This document shows positions 28,681-36,498 of a stretch of 64,000 nucleotides of DNA, piece by piece. How positions within the stretch are numbered: position 1 is the stretch's first letter; each line of letters begins with the position of its first letter. A program made the translations under genes and the position numbers. The notes beneath the pieces were generated by a model. That model did not search any database, was not told the DNA's origin, and saw only the letters and a list, made by a program, of their open reading frames with translations. The DNA is from Chitinophagaceae bacterium (GTDB lineage Bacteria; Bacteroidota; Bacteroidia; Chitinophagales; Chitinophagaceae). The stretch covers positions 1-64,000 of the forward strand of contig CAHJWK010000007.1 in the NCBI GenBank assembly GCA_903642275.1, given 5' to 3'.

Positions 28681-30129
28681 TTATCCAACTGAGCCTTCCA
28701 AACTAATCGCCAAAAGCTTTTGCGCTTCTACAGCAAACTCCATAGGCAACTGATTCATCACTTCTTTTGCAAAACCATTAATGATTAATGCAATAGCAGT
28801 TTCTGTATCAATACCACGTTGATTACAATAGAAAATCTGGTCTTCACCAATCTTACTCGTTGTTGCTTCGTGCTCAACTATGGAAGTACTGTTTTTTGTT
28901 TCGATGTAAGGAAAAGTATGTGCGCCGCATTTATCGCCTAACAACAAAGAATCGCATTGCGAGAAATTGCGGGAATGATGTGCATTTTTTCCAACTTGTA
29001 CTAAACCACGATAACTATTGTTACTGCGACCTGCAGAAATGCCTTTTGAAACAATTCGGCTGCGGGTATTTTTTCCAACATGCAACATCTTGGTACCGGT
29101 ATCTGCCTGCTGAAAATTGTTGGTAACGGCAACAGAATAAAATTCACCAACCGCATTATCACCTTTTAAAATAACGCTTGGATATTTCCAGGTGATTGCC
29201 GAACCGGTTTCAACCTGCGTCCAGGAAATTTTTGCGTTGGCACCGCAAATGCCGCGTTTAGTTACAAAATTATAAATGCCGCCTTTGCCTTCTTTATCTC
29301 CGGGATACCAGTTTTGAACCGTTGAATATTTTATCTCTGCACTATCTAAAGCCACGAGTTCAACGACGGCTGCGTGCAACTGGTTTTCATCACGCATGGG
29401 TGCAGTGCAACCTTCGAGATAACTTACATAAGCGCCTTCATCTGCCACCAACAATGTACGTTCAAATTGACCTGTATTTTCAGCATTAATTCTAAAATAA
29501 GTTGACAACTCCATCGGGCAGCGAACGCCTTTTGGAATATAACAAAATGAACCATCGGTGAAAACGGCTGAGTTCAGCGCAGCAAAATAATTGTCAGTCA
29601 TTGGAACAACAGAACCCATATATTTCTTAACTAAATCAGGATGATGCTGAATGGCTTCCGTTATTGAACAAAAAATAATTCCCTGTTCTGCCAACTGCGC
29701 TTTAAATGTTGTGCCGATGGAAACACTGTCAATCACCGCATCTACTGCAATTCCCGATAAACGATTTTGTTCATTCAAAGAAATACCAAGCTTATCAAAA
29801 GTTTTGCGCAATTCCGGGTCAATTTCGTCTAGGCTTCCAGGCGCAATTTTCTGCTTTGGTGCAGAATAATACCTTATATTCTGATAATCAATTTTAGGAT
29901 AAGAAATGTTTGCCCACGTTGGTTCTTTATCTTCAATGCTTAACCAATAACGGAAAGCTTTTAAGCGCCACTTCAACATCCATTCTGGCTCACATTTTTT
30001 TTGGGAAATAAAACGGATTATATCTTCATTTAAACCAAGCGGCGCCTCATCTGCTTCGATATCTGTAACAAAACCATATTTATAATCACTAAGCGCTGTT
30101 TGCTCTAACGTCTCAATCATTTCGCTCAT
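28681..30129 (-). CDS. sufB: Fe-S cluster assembly scaffold SufB
   Basis: A 482-aa protein. Diagnostic blocks are [56 protein letters not shown] and the C-terminal core [13 protein letters not shown] and [21 protein letters not shown]. SufB carries the nascent 4Fe-4S cluster. It is the first gene of a nine-gene operon running sufB-sufC-sufD-sufS-sufE-sufT-brx-rrf2-can. The start ATG lies only a few bases after -7-like elements; a second ATG 9 bp in could be used. Confidence 0.97.
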   Translation of the reverse strand: MSEMIETLEQTALSDYKYGFVTDIEADEAPLGLNEDIIRFISQKKCEPEWMLKWRLKAFRYWLSIEDKEPTWANISYPKIDYQNIRYYSAPKQKIAPGSLDEIDPELRKTFDKLGISLNEQNRLSGIAVDAVIDSVSIGTTFKAQLAEQGIIFCSITEAIQHHPDLVKKYMGSVVPMTDNYFAALNSAVFTDGSFCYIPKGVRCPMELSTYFRINAENTGQFERTLLVADEGAYVSYLEGCTAPMRDENQLHAAVVELVALDSAEIKYSTVQNWYPGDKEGKGGIYNFVTKRGICGANAKISWTQVETGSAITWKYPSVILKGDNAVGEFYSVAVTNNFQQADTGTKMLHVGKNTRSRIVSKGISAGRSNNSYRGLVQVGKNAHHSRNFSQCDSLLLGDKCGAHTFPYIETKNSTSIVEHEATTSKIGEDQIFYCNQRGIDTETAIALIINGFAKEVMNQLPMEFAVEAQKLLAISLEGSVG

Positions 30130-30133
30130 ACTG

Positions 30134-30170
30134 CAAATTTACAAATCTATTTGTACAAATAAGTACAAAT
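30134..30170 (-). promoter_or_regulatory. suf operon promoter with overlapping palindromic operator
   Basis: On the minus strand two TAnnTTTG -7 elements occur just before sufB: TAGATTTG (30142-30149) and TAAATTTG (30134-30141). Overlapping the upstream one is the perfect 12-bp palindrome ATTTGTACAAAT (30149-30160), and TACAAAT is found three times (ending at 30146, 30160 and 30170 on the plus strand). A repressor bound here would block the promoter. The Rrf2 protein encoded in the operon is the likely binder. Confidence 0.55.
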
Positions 30171-30237
30171 TCAATTTAATCATAGAAGTTTGCAAAGTTT
30201 TTGTATGAGCTGGCTTAAAAAATTCTATAATCACTTC

Positions 30238-30900
30238 ATGAAAAAGTTTACACTACTTCTATCTATTTGCATCTCTGTTTTTACGTTAAGAATATTTGCG
30301 CAGCAAAAACCTTTTTATAATGAAATAAGGGCATTTAAAATTGAAGACAGTTTAAATCCGCCACCACAACACGCCATTCTTTTTACAGGCAGTTCTTCCT
30401 TTAGAAAATGGATTGATGTGCAGTCATGTTTTCCAGGCTATAAAATATTAAACCGCAGTTTCGGTGGTTCTACTTTGCCTGATGTAATTGGTTATGCGAA
30501 TGATATTATTTTTCCATACAACCCTAAAGAAATAGTAATTTATTGCGGTGAAAATGATTTTGCTGAAGACACTACAATTTCTGCTTTAACTGTTTTCAAG
30601 CACTTTAAAACATTGTATGAAATAATACGTGCAAGAATGAAAGATGTTCCGGTTGTTTTTATTTCGATAAAGCCAAGCCCGAGCCGCAGAGAATTCTGGA
30701 GCAAAATGGTAGAAGCAAACACACTAATTAAAAATTATATCAACCAGCAAACACATGTTTCGTTTGTGAATGTGTATGATTTAATGATGGGCAGTAACAA
30801 TCAACCAAAGCCTGAAATATTCTTAAGTGATAGTTTGCACATGAATAAGAAAGGTTATGCAATTTGGAAGAAAGCAATTCAACCTTATTTGATAAAGTGA
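30238..30900 (+). CDS. Secreted SGNH/GDSL hydrolase
   Basis: A 220-aa protein. The ATG at 30238 begins a signal peptide (MKKFTLLLSICISVF, cleavage after FAQ); the frame is open further upstream only from a TTG. SGNH blocks are in order: block I ILFTGSSSFRKW with the nucleophile Ser, block II Gly in SFGGS, block III CGENDFAED, and block V DSLHMNKKGYAIW with Asp and His. Such enzymes deacylate lipids or acetylated sugars. Substrate is unknown. It is divergent from the suf operon across a 108-bp gap and probably has its own promoter. Confidence 0.85.
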   Translation: MKKFTLLLSICISVFTLRIFAQQKPFYNEIRAFKIEDSLNPPPQHAILFTGSSSFRKWIDVQSCFPGYKILNRSFGGSTLPDVIGYANDIIFPYNPKEIVIYCGENDFAEDTTISALTVFKHFKTLYEIIRARMKDVPVVFISIKPSPSRREFWSKMVEANTLIKNYINQQTHVSFVNVYDLMMGSNNQPKPEIFLSDSLHMNKKGYAIWKKAIQPYLIK

Positions 30901-30964
30901 TGAAACTTTAGTTATAAATAATTATTGGTAATGCTATCAGCGATACCTAAAAGCCAACAGCTTA

Positions 30965-32137
30965 TTACTTCACTTCGTTCGCCTTCAAAACCCTTATAAA
31001 ATTACCGCCAAGAATTTTTTTAATGTCTTCATCTTTATAACCACGTTCCATTAATGCTTTTGTAATTAGCGGAAAGGCAGTAACATCATCCAGTTGCTGC
31101 GGCGGGAAAGTAATGCCGTCGAAATCACTTCCTAATCCAACATAATCAACGCCGACAAGTTTTACAATGTAATCAAGATGGTCAAGCAACAGATGAAAAG
31201 GTGCACGCATATTTTTCACTTCATCAGCATATTTTAAGAACAAATAATTATCTGCAAAAAATTCCTGCTTGCCAGCTTGCATTAATGAGTCTTTTTCTGC
31301 TTTATGCCTTGCTTCGAATGCTGTTTCTTTTGCGGGAAATGTACTGTCTAAAAACCCTGAATAAAAATTCAACTGAATAACACCACCATTTTTTGCAACA
31401 GCTTTTATCTGCTCATCTTTTAAATTTCTGAACACAGGGCACAAAGCATAAACATCACTATGCGAAACTAAAATTGGTTTGGTTGAAGTATGAATGGCAT
31501 CCCAAAAAGTATGTTCGCCAACATGACTTAAATCAACCAACATTCCCATCCTGTTCATGCTTTTCACAACCTGTTTTCCAAAATCATTCAAACCTAAATG
31601 CGCCGGATGCGAAGTGTCTGTTTCATGTTTTGCACTTGTTGCCCAGGAAGTATTATTGTTCCAGGTAAGCGTCATATATCTTGCACCACGTGCATACAAG
31701 CTGCTAAGTTTATTTACATCATCTTCTATCATGTGGCCACCTTCTACACCAATCATACAAGCCAGTTTATGTTGCTGCACTGCCTGAATTAAATCATTTG
31801 AATTTTTAACAATCACCATGCTATCAGGATGGCGGTTTATCCATGCATACAAAGTATCAATTTCACGGTTGGCAAAAGCAAAAGGTTGTGGCTGCGTTTC
31901 ATCGCACCAGATACTAAAAACCTGCACATCTATGCCGGCTTGGAACATGCGTTTTAAATCACTGTGCGTTTTGCCGGTAAGATTACTATCAAAGCGATAA
32001 CCTTTTTCAAGGCATGTGCTTATAATATCGTTATGCGTATCGCAAACTATACTGTTAAAGTGAAGTGTTTTATAGGATTGTGCATTTGCATCAATCAAAA
32101 AAATTAGGCAGCTGATTATTAAATAAAATTTTTTCAT
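30965..32137 (-). CDS. Secreted M19 membrane-dipeptidase family protein
   Basis: A 390-aa protein with a signal peptide (MKKFYLIISCLIFLIDANAQ); an ATG 6 bp upstream is also possible. M19 metal and substrate motifs are VCDTHNDI (His-x-Asp), GVEGGHMIEDD, MLVDLSHVGEHTFWD, ILVSHSDVYAL and GLGSDFDGI. These zinc enzymes cleave dipeptides, including those with a D-residue, in the periplasm. It converges on the SGNH gene and is divergent from holA across the inverted repeat at 32165-32246. Confidence 0.93.
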   Translation of the reverse strand: MKKFYLIISCLIFLIDANAQSYKTLHFNSIVCDTHNDIISTCLEKGYRFDSNLTGKTHSDLKRMFQAGIDVQVFSIWCDETQPQPFAFANREIDTLYAWINRHPDSMVIVKNSNDLIQAVQQHKLACMIGVEGGHMIEDDVNKLSSLYARGARYMTLTWNNNTSWATSAKHETDTSHPAHLGLNDFGKQVVKSMNRMGMLVDLSHVGEHTFWDAIHTSTKPILVSHSDVYALCPVFRNLKDEQIKAVAKNGGVIQLNFYSGFLDSTFPAKETAFEARHKAEKDSLMQAGKQEFFADNYLFLKYADEVKNMRAPFHLLLDHLDYIVKLVGVDYVGLGSDFDGITFPPQQLDDVTAFPLITKALMERGYKDEDIKKILGGNFIRVLKANEVK

Positions 32138-32164
32138 TTGCATGAATGTAAGAAGAAAGTTTGG

Positions 32165-32246
32165 AAGTCAGTAAGTCCGGAAGTCGGAAAAAAATTTGAT
32201 TAAATTTTTGCTTTTCTGACTTCCGGACTTTCCAGTTTGCTGACTT
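32165..32246. repeat. Long imperfect inverted repeat in the dipeptidase-holA intergenic region
   Basis: AAGTCCGGAAGTCGGAAAA (32173-32191) is the reverse complement of TTTTCTGACTTCCGGACTT (32212-32230) with one mismatch. Outer copies of AAGTCAG (32165-32171) and CTGACTT (32240-32246) extend the symmetry, and the centre is AT-rich (AAATTT to AAATTT). The stem is GC-richer than the surroundings and lies between two divergent starts, so it may be cruciform-forming, a regulator site, or a mobile short palindrome. Confidence 0.8.
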
Positions 32247-32256
32247 ATTTTTGAAT

Positions 32257-33258
32257 ATGTCTGTTGAAAAAATTATTGGTGACTGGAAGAATAAAAAATT
32301 TAAACCTGTTTACTGGCTTGAAGGTGAAGAACCATTTTTTATTGATGAAGTTGTTGATTACGCAGAACATAAAATTTTAAGTGAGGCTGAAGCGCAATTT
32401 AATCTTACCATTTTTTATGGCAAGGATGCTGACTGGCCAAGTGTGGTGAATGCATGTATGGGTTACCCAATGTTTGGTGAAAGAAAAGTGGTGTTGCTGA
32501 AAGAAGCGCAGCAAATGAAGGATATTGACAGGCTTGAAAATTATATTCAAAAGCCTTTGTCTTCTACAGTTTTAGTAGTAAGTTATAAAGACAAAAAATT
32601 AGATTCACGAACCAAATTTTCTAAAGCAGTTAAGCAACATGGAGAGCTTTTATCTACAAAAAAAATTTATGAAAACCAGCTTCCTGAATGGACAAAGCAA
32701 TTAATTGAAAGCTTTGGTTTAAGCATCAATCATACAGCGTTATTATTATTGGTTGATCATATCGGGAATGATTTGAATCGCTTAAAAAATGAAATAAAAA
32801 AAATTTCTATCAACCTTAATAATAAAAAAATCATTACCGAAGATGATATTGAAAATTATGTTGGTGTAAGCAAAGAATTTAATGTGTTTGAATTGCAGGA
32901 TGCTATCAGTCAGAAAAATTTTTCAAAAGCAATTCGCATCATCCAATATTTTCAAAGCAACCCAAAAGCCGCTCCATTGCAACTAATTCTGCCAACCTTG
33001 TATAATTATTTCACTAAAATTTATACAGCTGCTTCTTTAAATGATCATTCTGAAAATGCTTTGAAGCCTTTTTTTTACAATAATACATTTGCTGCAAAGC
33101 AGGCGATAACAGCTATAAAGAACTATGGTTTTTCAGGTGCAGAAAAAATTATTTTATTGCTGCATGAATATAATCTTAAAGGTATTGGTATAAATAATAA
33201 TGGTGCCGGGGACGCATCATTATTAAAAGAATTGATTGTAAAGATTATGACTTTGTAA
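32257..33258 (+). CDS. holA: DNA polymerase III subunit delta
   Basis: A 333-aa protein started at the ATG at 32257 (MSVEKIIGDW); a TTG 6 bp upstream is less likely. Domain I opens with FKPVYWLEGEEPFFIDE and FGERKVVLLKEAQ, the middle has DHIGNDLNRLKNEIKK and ITEDDIENYVGVSKEFNVFEL, and the C-terminal helical collar domain follows. HolA opens the sliding clamp in the clamp loader. It lies alone between a divergent dipeptidase and the M4 protease gene. Confidence 0.92.
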   Translation: MSVEKIIGDWKNKKFKPVYWLEGEEPFFIDEVVDYAEHKILSEAEAQFNLTIFYGKDADWPSVVNACMGYPMFGERKVVLLKEAQQMKDIDRLENYIQKPLSSTVLVVSYKDKKLDSRTKFSKAVKQHGELLSTKKIYENQLPEWTKQLIESFGLSINHTALLLLVDHIGNDLNRLKNEIKKISINLNNKKIITEDDIENYVGVSKEFNVFELQDAISQKNFSKAIRIIQYFQSNPKAAPLQLILPTLYNYFTKIYTAASLNDHSENALKPFFYNNTFAAKQAITAIKNYGFSGAEKIILLLHEYNLKGIGINNNGAGDASLLKELIVKIMTL

Positions 33259-33434
33259 TTTATTTATCAGCCTGTGTAAGTAATATTGTAAAAACAACTA
33301 ATTTCATTACTGCTTATTTTTTAATACCAACTTCTGAAAACTGCTATCCGTGTTGTATTAACTGTAACAAATAACTGTTTTTATGTACAACAATACTGCC
33401 CGTTATATTTATTCCTGATACTTTAAATTATGCT

Positions 33435-36062
33435 ATGCGAAAAATAATGTTTCTGTGTTTTTTAAGTTTTATCATATTTAAAACCAAAGCACAGGTTTCG
33501 CTGAGTCAACTCCTTCGCGGCGGGCATGGAATAAGTAAGCAGTTGATATCAATTCCTGAAAATCAATACATAAATTTTTCTGTCACCTCACTTAATGAAT
33601 TACTTAACATTAATGCCGCCTCACAGCTTGTGCTAACTCAAACTGTACAGGATAAATCCAATTTTATTCATTATCGTTATTATCAAACCTACAAGGGCGT
33701 TCGTGTTGAAAATAGTCTATATATCGTTCATACTAAAAACGGTTTATTAAAAAGCCTTGGTGGAAATATTGTTACAGATTTCGATCCAATAATTGATAAG
33801 TATTCATCAGCAAAAATTTCAGTTGAGCATAGTATTAATGCAGCAGTAAAATATGCTGATGCAAAAATCTATGCATGGCAGGATGATGATATGCAACAAA
33901 GAATAAAAAAGCAAACCGGCAACAGCAATGCTTCTTATAAACCTGCTGCAAGTCTTGTTTGGTATAGTGCAGATGAAGATGCAGAAAAGCTGCGCCTTTG
34001 TTATAAAGTGGATGTGTATGCAATAAAGCCATTAAGCCGTGCATACTATTATGTTGATGCAATAACAGCGAAAGTTTTAGGCAGGGAAGATGAAATTTTT
34101 TATTCTGATACAACGGGCACAGCCGCTACCGCTTACAGCAGGATACAAACCATACATTCTGATTATAACAACGGCAGCTGCCGTTTAAGAGATTATAGTA
34201 AAGGCGGAGGTATTCTTACATTTCATGGTGAACCGGATATCAGTGGCACCGATTATATAAGCACCCCATCAAACTGGAATTTGGCGGGTACAAACCAGGC
34301 GGCACTTGATATACATTACGGTTTATCTCAAACTTACTTATTCTATAAAACCGTTTTTAACAGGAATAGTTACGATGACAGAGGTGCTACAATTACTGCT
34401 TATGTAAACACACTAAACACAGATGCTTCTTTTTGGGATGGTAATGCTGTAATTTTTGGAAACAGATCATCAGGCGCGAATGGTGGTATGGCTGCTATTG
34501 ATATTGTAGGGCATGAACTTACGCATGGCATAACGCAACAAACAAGCGGTTTAATTTATAGCAAAGAATCCGGCGCTATGAATGAAAGTATGAGTGATAT
34601 TTTCGGTAAATCCGTTCAGTTCTGGACTAAGCCAAATGATTTAGACTGGAGGTTAGGTAATGATATGAATTTTATTTTGAGGGATATGAGTAACCCGAAA
34701 GCTTATAACCAGCCAAATACTTATAAAGGCATTAACTGGGCAATGGACAGTTATGATAATTATGGCGTTCATACCAATTGTGGTGTAGGCAACTTCATGT
34801 TTTATTTATTAGTTGAAGGTGGCAGCGGCACAAATGATAATGGTAATAATTATTCAGTTACAGGTATAGGCATAACAAAAGCTGAAGCAATTTTATACCG
34901 CACCAATGCAATGTATCTTACTCCAACATCTCAATATGCGGATTGGCGCACAGCCTGTATAAACGCTGCTGCAGATTTATATGGAGCTTCTTCAAAAGAA
35001 GTTACACAAGTTGAGAATGCATGGTATGCAGTTGGCATTGGTGCGCCAGGTATCGCAAGCTGCGCTACACCGGTAAATCTTGTTTCATCATCAGTAACAT
35101 CATCATCTGCAGCACTTAGCTGGAGTGCTATACCTGGCGCAGCAACTTATAATCTTCAGTATAAAATATCTTCTGCTTCTGCATGGATTACCATTACCGG
35201 TATTCTCACATCTTCATATACTATTACAGGATTAAATGCCGGCACTGCTTATAACTACCAGGTTCAAACAGTATGTTCAGGTAATTCTTCAGGCTCTTAC
35301 AGCCCGGCTTTATCATTCACAACATCAGGCATTGCTTATTGTTATGTTAAGGGCAATACAACATATGAGTATATAAATAAGGTTACTTTAGGCAGTATAA
35401 ATAATACAAGTGGAAATAATAATGGTTATGGTGATTATACTTCGTTAACTGCAACACTTAATGCAGGCACTTCAAAAGCCATTACGCTTACCCCGGGGTT
35501 TACTAATGCAGCATATAAGGAATACTGGACAGTCTATATTGATTATGATAAGAACAAAGTTTTCGATGCAAATGAAGAGGTAACAAGCAGCAATGGAACA
35601 GGTACTGTTTCACGAACATTTACAATACCTGCTAACGCTAAAAGCGGTTACACACGTATGCGGGTTATCATGCATTATAACAGTTCACGTACAAACACCT
35701 GTGATACATTTTCTGGCGGTGAAGTTGAAGACTATAGGATACATATAATCAATACATCAACAGGCAATAGTGCAAATGTAGATGCAGAATCAACTTTGTC
35801 ATCAGGCATGTTTGTTACACCTGATCCTGCTGAAGGAAATAATGTAAAAGTCATGCTTCATCTGCCGCAGGTTGCACCTGTTACATTACGCATAACAGAC
35901 ATTTCAGGCAGGCTGTTGGCGAATAAAAAATTATCTAATGTATCAAGAGGTCAAAATATTTATAGAATGAATGGTTTGCATCTTAAACCAGGCACTTATG
36001 TAATTATTGCAGAACAAGGCAATGGGATTGTTGCAAGAACTAAGTTTATTGTTGTTGAATAA
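33435..36062 (+). CDS. Secreted thermolysin-like (M4) metallopeptidase with Fn3, GEVED and T9SS sorting domains
   Basis: An 875-aa secreted protease. Signal peptide MRKIMFLCFLSFIIFKTKAQ, then an FTP/PepSY-type propeptide (YRYYQTYKGVRVENS and similar) to about residue 225. The M4 catalytic domain has HELTH at 360-364 with Glu361, third zinc ligand Glu384 in NESMSDIFG (24 residues from the first His, as in thermolysin), and the transition-state His in GVHTNCGVGN. Residues about 540-635 are a fibronectin III domain, about 636-775 a GEVED domain (ending GGEVEDYRIHI), and the last 80 a T9SS sorting domain. The three C-terminal modules recur in the two S8-like proteases downstream. Confidence 0.93.
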   Translation: MRKIMFLCFLSFIIFKTKAQVSLSQLLRGGHGISKQLISIPENQYINFSVTSLNELLNINAASQLVLTQTVQDKSNFIHYRYYQTYKGVRVENSLYIVHTKNGLLKSLGGNIVTDFDPIIDKYSSAKISVEHSINAAVKYADAKIYAWQDDDMQQRIKKQTGNSNASYKPAASLVWYSADEDAEKLRLCYKVDVYAIKPLSRAYYYVDAITAKVLGREDEIFYSDTTGTAATAYSRIQTIHSDYNNGSCRLRDYSKGGGILTFHGEPDISGTDYISTPSNWNLAGTNQAALDIHYGLSQTYLFYKTVFNRNSYDDRGATITAYVNTLNTDASFWDGNAVIFGNRSSGANGGMAAIDIVGHELTHGITQQTSGLIYSKESGAMNESMSDIFGKSVQFWTKPNDLDWRLGNDMNFILRDMSNPKAYNQPNTYKGINWAMDSYDNYGVHTNCGVGNFMFYLLVEGGSGTNDNGNNYSVTGIGITKAEAILYRTNAMYLTPTSQYADWRTACINAAADLYGASSKEVTQVENAWYAVGIGAPGIASCATPVNLVSSSVTSSSAALSWSAIPGAATYNLQYKISSASAWITITGILTSSYTITGLNAGTAYNYQVQTVCSGNSSGSYSPALSFTTSGIAYCYVKGNTTYEYINKVTLGSINNTSGNNNGYGDYTSLTATLNAGTSKAITLTPGFTNAAYKEYWTVYIDYDKNKVFDANEEVTSSNGTGTVSRTFTIPANAKSGYTRMRVIMHYNSSRTNTCDTFSGGEVEDYRIHIINTSTGNSANVDAESTLSSGMFVTPDPAEGNNVKVMLHLPQVAPVTLRITDISGRLLANKKLSNVSRGQNIYRMNGLHLKPGTYVIIAEQGNGIVARTKFIVVE

Positions 36063-36498
36063 TCAGTTATTAAATTATGTTGACGTAAGCAAAGAGTATA
36101 TGCGTTTGAATTACGAAATACAACCATCAAAAATCTTTTAAAGCTGTCCTGATTATTAAGCATTCCAAAATGTTATATTGATACTTCAAATATGATTTTT
36201 AATTAGAATTGAATTTAAAAATTACAATACATAATACTTATGTTTCAGGTTTAAATATAGTTTCTTAAAAAGTTTTTTGTAAATAATTTTTATATAATTT
36301 CCCCTCCGCTTTAGAAAAATTATAATTCCGTTTTACAGTTAACGACTGCTTCTCTGTTTTTTATTGAACTTAAAAAAATGATTCATCAATCAAGTACTTC
36401 TTTATGAAAAAAAGAATAGTTCCTCCATGAATCTATTGCTATGTATAACAATCAAAAATCTTAACAGTCTCCAAAAACTTTAATTTTAAAATCATTTT
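36063..36498. other. 436-bp intergenic gap between protease genes
   Basis: AT-rich sequence with no convincing ORF on either strand, no clear terminator and no RNA gene. The last 70 bp before the S8 gene hold short A/T tracts (TTTTAAAATCATTTTATG) and probably the promoter, but no exact TAnnTTTG element was found. Confidence 0.6.
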
